Below are positions 43,011 through 54,400 of a DNA stretch of 64,000 nucleotides, one piece after another (position 1 is the stretch's first letter; each line of letters opens with the position of its first letter). The position numbers and the translations under genes are program-made. Source of the stretch: Lunularia cruciata (lineage: Eukaryota; Streptophyta; Marchantiopsida; Lunulariales; Lunulariaceae). The stretch lies in contig OX419755.1 in NCBI GenBank assembly GCA_948567375.1, positions 57,237,945 through 57,301,944 on the forward strand, in the 5' to 3' direction. Under the pieces are notes generated by a model, which had not been told where the DNA came from, searched no databases, and saw nothing but the letters and a program-made list of their open reading frames with translations.

Positions 43011-44140
43011 CATTTGATCAATACACTAGGCAAATACATCTTGGTACTCAATAAACAAGGTAGTGTATCTTGCCAACTCATCTAAAGTGATTGTCTTGGA
43101 TATTTTCAAAAAATTCCTTCACCCAAGACTACATCTTGATTGTCATCAAGGTTGATGACTCCTTCAACATGGCTGACTCAGCTTAACCCGAGTCAGATGG
43201 AGCTCATGCTTCCTTCCTCCAAATTTTTATTACTCTAGGGCAACGTCATATAGATCTTCTTCTTCAACCTCCACATTGTAGCATTCCAAGTGATTGACTT
43301 GGACTTCTTCATTTGAGTCTTCTAAAATGTGAAGATAATGAATCTTTGGATTCATCTTCATCTTTTGACAAAGTTTTTTCCCAAGGTGGGGAACCTTTGT
43401 CCAATTCAACATCACCAACTTTTGGTCTTTGGATGAAATGTCTTTAAACCACAACTTCTATTGGTTCTAATCCATAATAACTTCAACACTATACAACCAA
43501 GATCTTTCAATCAGCAAAGGGTTACCAATTTTAGTCATTGGTCTCAACACAATGTTGTTCAATTTGAATGGTACCTTTCCAATAATTGTCATTATATTCG
43601 ACAACATGCCCAAAGATTAACTCTTGGTTTGATCTAGTTATTTAAAGTTTTGAGGCATCGGTTCAAATATATGATACTACAATCTATGATCAGTATCTTC
43701 TATCATTACATCCATACCTGAACCTAAATCAATGGGTCCAAATGTTTTGATACATCACATGATCTCCGCATCCACTTCAAGAGATCCCAAATCTTCTTGT
43801 TCAATATGATATATGGAAAGTAAGTCTTTCTTAGTCATCACCCTTACTTTCTTGAGGGGTGAACTCAATTACTTCTTATACAACTTGTTGTCCTCCCACA
43901 ATTGCTCAAATATTATGTTGGCTTGCATGGATGCCAAATCTGCCACAATATCATATTGACATACTCACTCCAATTTCACTTTCTTTGTCTTAGACTTGGG
44001 TTTGAAGTCTCACCCTACTCCGACCTTACTTTGGGTCGCTTTAAAATGGTTGTTTGGAGTACTAGTGGTCTGGACCCAAGGTACTTTGGGTTTACTCACC
44101 TTGGGTTGAATCAGATCCTTGAATTTGGATCTGATGTCAG
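43011..44140 (-). pseudogene. C-family pol/protease linker, degraded
   Basis: Minus-strand sequence between the C gag knuckles and RT. The open frame 43230-43454 has YLHILEDSNEEVQVNHLECY. The protease should lie near 43450-43900, but I see no clean D(S/T)G motif. Numerous stops. Confidence 0.45.
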
Positions 44141-44268
44141 CCGTAAAAACTGGAAGTTTTGTCTTTGGGTCTACCTCCAAAATCATCCCCAAGTTCTTTG
44201 CACCGTAAAAACTAGAGGTTTTGTCTTTGGGTATACCTCCAAAATCATTACCCAAGTTCTTTGCACCA
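44141..44268 (-). repeat. 62-bp tandem repeat in C gag-pol region
   Basis: CCGTAAAAACT followed by GTTTTGTCTTTGGGT, ACCTCCAAAATCATT and CCCAAGTTCTTTGCACC occurs at 44141 and 44203. On the minus strand it gives the repeated KNLGMILEVDPKTK / GNDFGGIPKDK type segments. Period 62, so the two units fall in different frames. Confidence 0.85.
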
Positions 44269-44559
44269 CCTCTTGAATTTCCTTTTGCAATGCTTTAACT
44301 TTGGTATTTGCCAAGATTTTCTCCTCTTTTTTAGATAGGATTGACTTAGACCAAAGTCTCTTTGACTTTCTTAAAGACAAAGAAGTAGTGCTTCCTTCTT
44401 CGGGATCATGCTTCTTCTTTCCCAAGCATGTCTCAACTCTCAACACATCAAGGTTTGGCCATTCCTCTTCTTGGACCCGACTTCCTCCTTGAGGATGTTT
44501 GTCTTCAAGGGTTATACACAATTCATGTTAGCATCACCTTTTGGTTGTATGGCATCTCA

Positions 44560-45345
44560 TTCCGTTGGAGTGTGCACATATTTTACCGGAGGCATCGGGT
44601 TTGGTGGTTGTGAGCATTGGTTGCCAATGTAACCCAAACTCTTGCAAATTTCACAAAATAGAATGTACTTGATCTGACACCTTGGCTCATGATAATTTGG
44701 GGACCAATGGGCCATAGAGTCACAATTGTAACATGCACCTCGTGCAACATTTTGAGGTCTATTCTAGTTCTCCATTTGCATTCTTTGTTGGGGAGCATCG
44801 TTGTTGTACTCCCTTGGTCCATACCTTGGACCTTGATAAGAGGTGCTTGCTTGGAGTTTTACTTCTTGAGTTTGGTACATTGCCTCTTCTTCCTTGTTTT
44901 GATCCCAATCGGGAACCCAACCAATCTTTTGCACTAGAAATGCAATTCTAGTCAAACACTTTGTGTCGGCATGACCTTACTTGCCACATGTAGTGCACCA
45001 TACATTTAGTCTTCTACATGAAGGAGGTTTTCTTTTGTCCTTTGCCTCAATCATTTGGATCTTACAATCCGGAAACTCCTTAATCAGAGTCTCGGACTTA
45101 GTGTTTTTTTTGTTGATGCCTTTAGCTAGGAAAGTCAATACTTTCTTCCCTCCTCACCTTCTATTTTTCTTTGGCTTTACATCTTCTTCTGATTCTAGAG
45201 AAGAACTAGATGATATGGATGATTCTATGAAGAAGGAGAGGTATTGTAAGAAGTCTTTTGTCTTGGCTTCTTGATTTCTTTTGTTACCAATTGAATGAGA
45301 GTGAACTGCCTTGTATCTGACAATGTGCTTGAGTACTTTGTCCAA
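44560..45345 (-). pseudogene. C-family gag C-terminal half with several Cys/His knuckles
   Basis: Minus strand, from 45345 down: a Ser-rich acidic stretch (SSISSSSSLESEEDVKPKKN), then a first knuckle WCTTCGK-stop-GHADTKC, a Gln/Asn-rich linker (APQQRMQMENQNRPQN), a second cluster ACYNCDSMAHWSPNYHEPRC, and a third LFCEICKSLGYIGNQC with Tyr in place of the His. Multiple knuckles are unusual next to the single knuckle of the A and E gags. A stop interrupts the first. The same Ser-rich part occurs on the plus strand near 59040-59110. Confidence 0.65.
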
Positions 45346-45496
45346 GGAAGTTACATTCCTCTCCTTGGTGAAAATACCAATCTATGGTGATAATCCACCA
45401 GGGAACCAGGTAATGGCTTGGGCATTAGAGTAACCCACCACACTGGATTGCTTTGGTACTCAATTAGCAAAGCCATGAACCACTTAGAGTAGTCTC

Positions 45497-45830
45497 TCAA
45501 CTTCTGTTTCTTGCCACGTCTAAACCATTGAGTGCTGCAGAGACACTTGTATCATAATCAACTTCTTGGAAATCATTCCAAGAAGTTGTCCTAAAGATCT
45601 GTCCAATTGGTTGGTTTGAACCCCTTTTGGGTTGCATGGGTATACCAGCTCCATGCTTGCTTTCTTGTGGAGTAGCTTGGGGAAATTTGCAACCAATCAG
45701 CAAAGTCATGCTCCTTGTTGGTGAAGGAGATCACTTCAAACTCCTTGATAAACTCATCAAGGCCTTGATCACGTTCTATCCCCTTGTACTTTTGGTAAGC
45801 TTGTCTGGTAACAAGGAAAGAAGTCATATT
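45497..45830 (-). pseudogene. C-family gag capsid part
   Basis: The minus strand reads FLVTRQAYQKYKGIERDQGL, DEFIKEFEVISFTNKEHDF and ARNRS in nearby frames. It matches the plus-strand copy at 58460-58990 (TKQAYQKYKG, EFIEEFKVIFLTNKEHD). Similarity to gag ends at about 45830, where D copy 5 begins on the other strand, so this gag lost its N-terminus at an inversion or insertion junction. Confidence 0.7.
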
Positions 45831-47600
45831 GGAAGAGATGAGCACTATAACATGGGGCAGATTTGGGATGGTGATGACTTCTTTGCCAAAACTAGACAAG
45901 TTAAGAGAGTCACAATGACCATCCCAAGGCCAAAGAAGTAAGGTCAACCCATGGAATTGGCATCACCGGATCAGCCAAGTAAGAGTCAAAGATTGAACCC
46001 GAGGCACAACATGGTGATGGTGGACCTATCATTAGGCAGAAAATTGGAAGTAGAAGCATAGTCCAAGTGCAAGGAATCTAAAGAAGAAGAAGAGCTCACT
46101 CTATAGAGTAAGGAGTCAAGAGCAATGATAGTGAAGGAGAACCTCAAAGTCTAGAAATTGGCAAAAGAAGGATTGAGGAGGATGATTGGGAGGAACACAT
46201 GGAACCAAGAGATGGCCAATATTTGGAATTACCCAAAGTGGATATCCCAAAGGAGTAGGATGAGGAGCCAAGACTGGTATTTTAGAAAGGGGCAAGAACA
46301 AAGAGAAGTTTTCAACTTGCATATGCAAGATCAAGCCGAGCCAAGGAAGAGGAAGAAAGCTCAAAGGAGGTTACTTTGAAGGTGAGGAGATTGAGACTTT
46401 GGGCTAAGGCACCAGCAGAAGAATTGCCTACCAAAGCCAAAGACAAAGAAGTTAATGAGTTATGAGGAGTAGAGTATCTATTGAGGATCATATGTCCCTT
46501 GTTAGCACACTTGCAGAAGAAGAAGAAAGAGTTAAAGAAATATCATTCAGAGGTAAGGATAAGTTGTAGGTGGTGAAGCATTTGAGCAATGAAGTCTTGC
46601 AGTTGAACAAATGGTTATCTCAAGGAGAGGAGGAAGCCAAATTACTTCAGATTGATGTTGTACTTTGGAAGAAGATTTTGGAAAATCTACATGAGAGTTT
46701 TGATCAACACAAAGTTATTCTTAAATGACAAGCAAAATAATTGAAGGATCAAAAGGCAGCGTTTGAGAGACTGAAAACATAGTTCAATGATGCACAACTT
46801 GATTTTATGCACTCTAGAGCCATAGCAATGGTAAGAGAGCAAGAGTTGGAGAAATTGAGATCAGTTGCAATAAAGAAGGATAAGGCTTGGCAACAAGAAT
46901 TGGCAAGTAGAGATTGGGAAGAAGAAAGGTTGTAGGACCTGATTAAAAGTGCAAAAGCTGAGATCATTCATCGAGAAGAAGAGAAAAAGATGATAGAAGT
47001 GAAGCATGCTAAGGAAGTGAAAATGCTTTGGGAGAAATTTGAAAGAGAGAGGACCTAAGAGGAGTCAATGTTGGAGAAGTCATTGCAATTAGTGGAGGAG
47101 ATCATCAATAAGTTGAAGGTGATGGTCACCATTGAAGCTGAAGTACATTTAGAAGAGTCTAGAGTGCACAAGCTAAGGCTGTTGGTGTAGGGGACAAGGA
47201 AGCCAAGGCAAAGGATGTAGAAATGAATAATATATTAATTTGTCTTAGAGATAGAGTAGATAGGACGATCATTGAAGTAGGAAACAATGTGTGTCTTAGA
47301 CTAGACTTAGTTAGACAAAGCTAGATGAACGTCACAATATTTTGAAGGTAGAAACCATGGTTGAATTAGTTAAAGTAGGAGTGCAAATGACTTCAAGTGA
47401 ACTACATGAGTTGTCCAACGTAGTCAGAGTAGAGAAAGAGGAAATAGTTAGACCAAGATGACTTCAGTCAAAGTTCTAATTGTGGATGTCATGGAAGTAG
47501 ATGAAGATGTAGGTATAGTAGATGAACCCAAAGTGCAAGAGGGATTGTAAGTACATTGGATGTAGAGGCCAAAGTAGAAGTAGAAGTCGGATCCAATTAG
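45830..47600 (+). pseudogene. D-type ORF copy 5, degraded
   Basis: Plus strand. The N-terminal end is truncated at DEHYNMGQIWDGDDFF (compare DGHEQYYIKQVHEGNDH in copy 6), then VTMTIPRPKK and SQRLNPRHNMVMV. An acidic linker follows (46050-46400), then a long coiled coil (46500-47110: EEEAKLLQIDVVLWKKILE, AIAMVREQELEKLRSVAIKK, EIIHREEEKKMIEVKHAKEV). Next comes HKLRLLV and LRDRVDRTIIEVGNNVCLRL, and a Val/Glu tail to about 47600 (DEPKVQEGL, LDVEAKVEVEVG). Many stops. Best guide to the full domain order of D. Confidence 0.65.
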
Positions 47601-47667
47601 GAGTAACTAATCAAAATCTAAAATAATAGATATGAAGTAGTAAAGTGACACTTTGGATCTGCAGATT

Positions 47668-48110
47668 TGTAAGTAGCAACTGAAGTGGTTAGATGGTTTT
47701 GATAACTATTGAGTGCTTTGTTTATTTAAAGAAGGCATTTTCAAGGTTGTATGTTTAGTATTCATTTTTGAAGTTGAGTAAAGCAAATTGCTATAACTCA
47801 GTGCTTGTCATTTCAACTTAATTTTGAGTACCACTCTTGTGTAAGTGTTTGTGGGTGTTTAGAGAAGTTCAAATTGCAATTGGAATGTGTTAGATGTTGG
47901 ATTTTGTAGCTCTGATTTCATTTTGTGTGTTTGATCTTGAGTAGAGAGTGATCAAGGTAATACGTTGATAAGTCTGTGAAGAATTGTAGGGTTGGTAGCA
48001 TTTTACATTTGTGAGTATAGTGTTGGATTGATGCTAAGCAATTATGAAAAAGGAAATTTTACCTTCATGGAGGGATGGGAAGCAATTTCAAAATGGTTTA
48101 GACAAGTATC
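47668..48110 (+). repeat. C/D-family LTR-like segment, truncated (+)
   Basis: It begins TGTAAGTAGCAACTGAAGTGG just after the D tail and contains GTGCTTGTCATTTCAACTTAAT and GTGTGTTTGATCTTGAGTAG, as at 5146-5900 and 49424-50158. It breaks off at about 48108 and is followed by an inverted copy of its own first 34 bases. Confidence 0.6.
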
Positions 48111-48144
48111 AAAACTATTTAAACCACTTCAATTGCTACTTACA
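48111..48144 (-). repeat. Inverted 34-nt copy of the LTR-like start
   Basis: The complement of 48111-48144 reads TGTAAGTAGCAATTGAAGTG and matches the start at 47668 at about 30 of 34 positions. The unit 47668-48144 is thus bounded by a 34-bp inverted repeat. Confidence 0.6.
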
Positions 48145-48780
48145 AACTAATTGTGACATAGTACACCAACTTTCTCCAAAACTGCCAAGGGAGCCGATTA
48201 CTTGAAGGATTTGATTTGTGAGAAGACAACACAAATCTTGATTGACAAAAAGTGACAATACATCTAACATACTTTGGTACCCACATTTTTCAATTTGGAC
48301 AAGTTTTGGAAAAGAAGTGCCTTGCTGAAACCAAATTGAAACCAAATGGAGAAGAAATGAGTGGAAACTTTTGTGTTGATCAGGCCCAAGGAAGTCAACT
48401 TTGTCTTGGAGGAAGGACTTAGATTGGATCAGATCCAAAGAAGCTTACTTTGTTTTAGAGGAAGAAAAACTTGGATCAGACGCTGAAGGAGTGCAGACTC
48501 AAAAGAGGAATGGAAGTTGCAGGTCAAGATTACTGCAGGGGCCATATTTCAATGACAAAAAGTCCAAATCATGCGAGCTATATCTCATTAGAAGCATCTT
48601 GTGTATGGCTTTCCTCTAGCACCAGCTTGTAAGGTTTGGAGGTCTGTAGCAGAAGTTACAAGCATTTGAATTTTTGGGAGTAGATGTATAGACTAGTTGA
48701 GTGTTTTTGGGTTCACCGTATTTTGGGTCTCTACGACTTTGGGTTAGAAGCTCCTTTGCCTTAGGACAAAGGTGACTAGA
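48145..48780. other. Unassigned stretch
   Basis: No domain recognised on either strand. Minor internal similarities (CAACTTTGTCTTGGAGGAAG and CTTACTTTGTTTTAGAGGAAG) suggest diverged short repeats. Confidence 0.5.
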
Positions 48781-49365
48781 TCTGAGGTAGTCGGACCTTG
48801 GAGTGTAGTGAATGTGACTTTGGGAGTCTTGCCAAAGGCATCAGAGGAAGTTAGAGTAGGGAAAGAAGATATATAGGATACACATGACTTCAATTTCAAT
48901 TTTGATTGAAGATAAGATATAATTAGAAGAGAAATAATAGTAGTGAATGAACCCAAAGTGCAGGATCAGATAGCAAGTGTCTTCGGGTCAGTAACATGAG
49001 CAATTAAGGGAAAGTGAGTTACAAATTGAAGGCATAGATAGTGTACCCATGCTTCCAATTACAATTCTTGATGGGGATATAGTACAATTAGCAAAGGAAT
49101 TGATAGTAGTTAGACCCAAAGTAAGAGAGGTAGGAATGTGGGTGTCTTTGGATTTGATAGTTGACACTTTAGAGAAGAGTGGATTGTGAGATAGAGACAA
49201 AGATTACCTTAAAGGTTAATTGTAGATCAAAGTAAAGAAATCTTAGAATCAATAGAGTTCTTAGCCATTATAGAACCCGATGACAAAGAAGATGAAGTAG
49301 TATGTGAATTCACTTTGGGTTTAGAAGGCAAAGTAGAAGTAGACATTGGATTGGATTAAAAACTG
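48781..49365 (+). pseudogene. Multiplied D tail modules
   Basis: Three successive segments resemble the D tail: near 48840-48980 (EEVRVGKEDI then NEPKVQDQ), 49020-49190 (LPITILDGDIVQLAKEL, RPKVREVG) and 49245-49365 (IEPDDKEDEVVCEFTLG, LEGKVEVDIGLD-stop). Stops separate them. Compare 4903-5121. It is followed by the LTR-like segment at 49424. Confidence 0.5.
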
Positions 49366-49423
49366 ATTTGAGATTTTGAAGGGCAAATATGAAGAGTTGC
49401 ATTGTCATTTTGGATTTGCTGCT

Positions 49424-50158
49424 TGTGAGAGGTAGTTAGGAAGTAGTTTAGGGAGTTAGATAACTGCTGAAGAGCTCTATCTATTCAAGGAGGGAATTTG
49501 TAGTATATTGATGTTCAATTTATATAATTCTGAGAATAGATAAAGCAAAGTGTTGTGAAGTAGTGCTTGTCGCTTGAGCTTAATTTCAAGTATCAACGTT
49601 GTGTTTGTGTTTGTGAGTGTTTGGAGAATTTCAAAGAGCAAGTTAGTGTGCTTATTGGATGTTGGATTCCATAGCGCTGATCTTTACTCTGTGTGTTTGA
49701 TCTTGAGTGAAGTGTAATCAAACCAATGCCTTGACAAATCTGAGAGATATTGTAGTGTTGGTAGTATTTTGCAATTGTGAGTGCAGTGTAGTGTTGATGT
49801 GAAGCAATTTTAGTTGAGGAAGTTGTGCCTTCAGTGGAGGTGTGGAACAGAATTCTCAAATGAAGTAATTTTGTAGCAAAGTAGCCATTTTTGGGAAAGA
49901 CTGAATCATCACAATCAAGATTATTTGGAAAGTTTTGATGGATTTGTGATTAAGAAGTGTTAATTTGTGACAAGACTACGCATCAGTGCTTGTTACTCTC
50001 TTTTGCGTGTAGTTTCTACCTAAGAGATTAAAGAAGAACCCAAGAAGAACTGATTTAGTTACTTTGCTTTGTATTTGGACATTTTTGACTCGTATCTCTA
50101 TGGGAACTAACTTTACTTATTTGATTACTGCAAAAGTGATATTTGCCGGGTTGTCACA
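49424..50158 (+). repeat. C/D-family LTR-like segment, best copy (+)
   Basis: 735 bp from TGTGAGAGG to GGGTTGTCACA, with the usual GTGCTTGTCG, GTGTGTTTGATCTTGAGTG and GCAAAAGTGATATTTGCCGGG blocks. It is preceded by D tail modules and followed, after a short leader and a B insertion, by a C gag in the same orientation. This position fits an LTR serving both D (3' side) and C (5' side). Confidence 0.6.
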
Positions 50159-50313
50159 CATACAATCCCCCAAATTTTTTGTCAGGATCTAGAAGACCAA
50201 TTTGATGATATTGACTCTCTTCTTCATACTCGGATTTAAGCTGAAGTATCCCTAGTTGAAGTACCACTTGACAAAGACCCAATGTTGAACTTGGTACCTT
50301 AAGATGTTTCATT
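50159..50313 (+). other. Leader of C element, left of B insertion
   Basis: CATACAATCCCCCAAATT follows the LTR-like end. I cannot assign a primer site with confidence. The stretch ends at the B element. Confidence 0.4.
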
Positions 50314-51326
50314 TGTAAGCCAGCCTATCTCTCACTCAAGATGAACCTCGAATGGCTATTATGGTAGTGCACCATGGACTAAGAAGGCAAGGAACCCCAA
50401 CTCCATCATACTCTTCCAAGACTCAAGACATTGCTCATTAGAAAACTCAATGAGAGAGAGATAGTTGCAAATGAAAGGATGATGAGTACCTCCTCACCCC
50501 TAGTTTATATACTTATGAAATAGTTATGCACCAAAGTTACTAACTAATGGAGTAACTCAAGTTACTAGGCTAAAAGTCAAATAAAGTCAAAAGCTAAAGG
50601 AATATCTATACACATGAGAATATTCTCCTAAGCATGTTGTCTTATCTTGACCCAACCACTAAGTCAAAGATTCCTTCACATGAGCTTTCCGTGGACTATA
50701 GAAGAATCCAAAACAAAAATGCTTGTGGATCCAAGAGTTCTCAACTCTTTATTCAAAGCCAAACAACTTAGAATAATACAAGTCATGGCTAATATAGAAC
50801 CATCCTTTATCTTTATATAAAAATATCTTTAAACTACTTATAATACCTAATGGAGTAATATCTTTAAATTACTTATAATAACTAATAGAGTAACTCAAGT
50901 TACTAGGCTAAAAGTCAAATAAAGTCAAAAGCTAAAGGAATATCTATACACATGAGAATATTCTCCTAAGCATGTTGTCTTATCTTGACCCAACCACTAA
51001 GTCAAAGATTCCTTCACATGAGCTTTCTGTGGACTATAGAAGAATCCAGAACAAAAATGCTTGTGGGTCCAAGAGTTCTCAACTCTTTATTCAAAGCCAA
51101 ACACCTTAGAATAATACAAGTCAATACACTAGAATCCAAAATAGTTGTGCTCGTCTTTTCTAGTTCCTTTAAAATAAGGTCACCTCTATCTTAGCTATGA
51201 CTAACTTTAGCTAATCATGGCTAATATAGAACCATCCTTTATCTTTATATAAATAATATCTTTAAATTACTTATAATACCAAAGTAAATATCATAATAGT
51301 ACAAACATGCAAAAATGGGTGTTATA
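50314..51326 (-). repeat. 3' LTR of B (-), with internal tandem duplication
   Basis: 1013 bp against 688 for its partner. The part from about 50541-50850 is repeated at 50881-51285; both contain ACTCAAGTTACTAGGCTAAA, CATGTTGTCTTATCTTGACC and AACCATCCTTTATCTTTATA. The first unit lacks the segment from TACACTAGAATCC to the GCTAATCATGG block. Plus-strand ends are TGTAAGCC and GGTGTTATA. Confidence 0.82.
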
Positions 51327-51339
51327 TTTTTCCTAGGAC

Positions 51340-52487
51340 TAAGACTTCACTTTGTCCTTGAAGTTAAGGTCTCTCTACCTTCTATGATACATCTTCAACT
51401 TATCATGGTTAATCCTATGAAAGTGTCTTCTTCCCAACTTCTTGAGACCATAAGTGTAATTGCCCCTCACCTTCTTCACTATGAAAGGTCCAAAGTACTT
51501 AGGCAGAAGCTTCTTTTTCACTCTCTTGAATCAAATGGAATCAAACAACATTACCCAATCCCCTTCTTTGAAAAGCTCCACCTTCTTCTTGCCTTGACTC
51601 TTTTCATAGCTCTCCTTTTGTTTCCTTTGGGCTTGCTCCACTCAAACCATAGCAATTTCTCTTGCATGTTCCAATTCCATAAATTGATCCTTCCTTGACT
51701 TCTCTACATCACCTCCTTGTGTTTTCTTCAATCTCATTTGAATGCTTTAGAAGGTAGGGAGATCAAAATGAATAGGTAAGGTAGACTCAATACCGTATAC
51801 CAATTGAACTGGAGAATATCCGGAAGAAGTCTTTATGGTTGTCCTATACTCCCACAAAATTGCATGAATCATCTTGTCCTAATGATGTTTAGCTCCATCC
51901 ATTTCTGCATCTTTGGCCAACATCATGCATAAGGTCTGATTGGTTCTCTCTACCAAAACATTGGAATTTGGCTTATAGGATGTAGTTACTCTATGGGTGA
52001 TAGAGAAATGTCATAGCATAGTTGTAGTAATGCTTCTTGTAACCTCTCCTCCTCTATCATAAACCAACTCCTAAGGGCTCCTAAACCTAATGACAATGTG
52101 TTCATAAAGAAATCTCACAACTTCATCTTCATTCTTGTCCCTCAATGGTCTAGCCTCAATCCACTTGGTAAGATAATTAGTAACTACCACAATATACCAA
52201 TTTTTCCTTGGGGTTCTATTAAGAGGACCTACAAAATCAACTCTCCACTTCTCAAAAAGTCCTAGTAATGGAATTGATCTAAGTGGTGGAGTGGAAGTAG
52301 ACTTTCTAGCAAAAGCTTGACAAACATGATAAGTTTTGCAATAATCAAGACAATCCTTGAAAATCCTCCTCCAATGATAACCTGCATTTAGAATCTTGAA
52401 AGCAATCACCTTTCTTGGAAAGTATCCTCCACACACTAAACCTTCATGATTCTCCTTTATGAGTAAGATAGGCTCTTCCTTACCCAC
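51340..52487 (-). pseudogene. B integrase (-), degraded
   Basis: 52071-52487 reads GLVCGGYFPRKVI, DYCKTYHVCQAFARKS, then WRVDFVGPLNRTP with the first catalytic Asp and KWIEARPLRDKNEDEVV. The second Asp region is broken just downstream. The remaining core and C-terminal domain, down to 51340, are interrupted. It matches 39600-40690 (+). Confidence 0.8.
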
Positions 52488-52490
52488 TGC

Positions 52491-53200
52491 TCATTGAAGT
52501 AGACCATCTGCTCCTTGGTGACAAAGAATATCCTCCATCATTGTGTAAGATCTAGATCTTGCTGCAAGGGCCTTCCTCTCCTTAGCATACATCTCTTCTG
52601 GATAGTTACCTATTGTAACAAAGTCCACAATCTCCTCGTACCCCATTGGAATCTCTTGAGTGATTGAGATTGTCATGAGCTCCTCATTTGGGATAGGATT
52701 ATCCATTGGTTCATTTCCATCATGATCATAGGCCCTAGATAACAAATCAACATTTGCATATTTCTTCCTTAGTCTATGCTCAATGGTGTAGTCATACTCA
52801 AACAAGAATATCATCCACCTTGATAGCCTTCTCTCCAAATAAGGCTTGTTGAAGATGTACTTCAAAGCCATGTGATCCATGAAAATGGTGACTTTCCTTC
52901 CAATCAAGTAGTGTCTAAACATCCTGAGACCAAAGATCACTACCAACTCTTCTCTCTCTATGATAGAGTAGTTTTTTTCTGCTAAAACCATCTGCTTACT
53001 AGCGTAAGCTATTGGATGATCATGCTCATCTTGGTCTAATTGATTAGAGTGCATCCTATAGCTACATTGGAAGCATCAATGTAAAAGATGAAAAGCTAAC
53101 TCCAATCAGGTTTAACAAGAATTGGAGCTATAACAAGGGATTTCTTGAGCTCCTTAAAAGCTTTGAGAGCCTCCTTACCCCTCCAAAATCACCCCAAAGT
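52491..53200 (-). pseudogene. B RNase H (-)
   Basis: 52491-53054 (187 residues): HPIAYASKQMVLAEKNYS, REELVVIFGLRMFRHYLIG, FMDHMALKYIFNKP (TDHKAL in the plus copy; here Thr to Met), RKKYANVDLLSRAYDHDG. The Asp and Glu positions of the RNase H fold are largely kept. The preceding connection to RT is broken. Confidence 0.8.
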
Positions 53201-54153
53201 TAATGTATTCTACACCCTTCTTCATGTAGATGGTCAATGCATAAGCCTTGTTGAAAAATGAGAAGATGAACCTCCTATAGTACCCAACCATCCCCAAGAA
53301 TTGGTGTAACTTTGTCAAGCTTCTAGGGAATGGAAGGTCTAAGATATTCCTCACCTTCTCAAGGTCAACTATTATTCTATCCTTGAAGATGATATGCCCT
53401 AAAAGTAGACCTTCTTTACAACCAAAAATTCACTTATCTAGGTTGAGTGATACCTTTGCTTCATCCAAGCATTGCAAGACCTTGATCAGGTGCTCAAAGT
53501 GATCTTCCTTGCTCCCATAAAACATAAAAGTCATCAATGATGTCTCTCACAACTTTCCCAATGAAAGGTTCAAACACCTTGTTCATGAAGCATGGGAATG
53601 TAGCTGGAGCATTGCAAAGCCCAAAATGCATGACCTTAAAAGCATAAGTCTTCCAAGGTATGGTGAATGTGGTGAGTTGGTAATGCTTTGGTGCAAACTT
53701 GATGTGGTTATAACCACTATAATCATCTCCAAAATTATACCTCTCATGACTTGCAACCTCCTCCAAGATCTCATCAATGAATGGCAAAGGGTAATAGTCA
53801 TTCTTAGTAATAACATTGAGCTTCTTGTAATCCAAACATGCTCAAAGCTTGCCACTATTTTTCTTCACAACCAAAGATATTGGTGGACTAATGCGATGTT
53901 GCGTACGGAAGACTGGTCTTGCATGTGATGCCACCTCAATCTTGTGCTCCTCCAAGGTGACTTCCTTTAGATCCTTGTAACTGAAAGTAAACACATGGAT
54001 GAACTTGTAGAAAATCTCCTCAAATCTTACCTTCTCCTCCTTGGTAACATTTGGATCATACTTGAGAGTAGATAATCTCTTTTCTATCTCCTCAAGTGTT
54101 AATGGTGATTTATCTTGGTCCTTCAAAACCTCTCGCTTAGGTGTAAAATCCAT
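53201..54153 (-). pseudogene. B reverse transcriptase (-), degraded
   Basis: 53842-54153 is the region before RT (LEEIEKRLSTLKYDPN, HKIEVASHARPVFRTQHRIS). 53494-53835 is the RT palm: MDYKKLNVITKNDYYPLPFI, NFGDDYSGYNHI (first catalytic Asp), MHFGLCNAPATF, and VVRDIIDDFYVLW, an IDDF box in place of YVDD. The thumb (WMVGYYRRF-like) near 53270-53300 is broken. Non-chromodomain gypsy RT. Confidence 0.83.
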
Positions 54154-54400
54154 AGCACATAAGGGATATAGATTTGAATCAAATTTAAATTTATCCTCCT
54201 CCCGTGGAAGTCTCTTCCTACATGCTTGTGTCCACCCCTAAAGCTCTTTCTTCTAAATCTGATTCTTAATAATCAGAAGATGGTGTATCTAAATGTGAAG
54301 TGTTGGTGGTGTTAGTCATAGGAACTATGACTCTACGGTTTGATGGCCCAATCCTCAAGTACCCTTTGTGCCATTGATTAGTTGTGCATATTGCTCTCAA

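Noticed and set aside
45627-45941. 104-residue plus ORF as one protein
   Set aside because: Its left half is antisense to C gag; only the right end (from about 45830) is D sequence. It spans a rearrangement junction.
48145-48780. Copia-type or LINE fragment
   Set aside because: No RT, integrase or endonuclease motif could be found in any frame.
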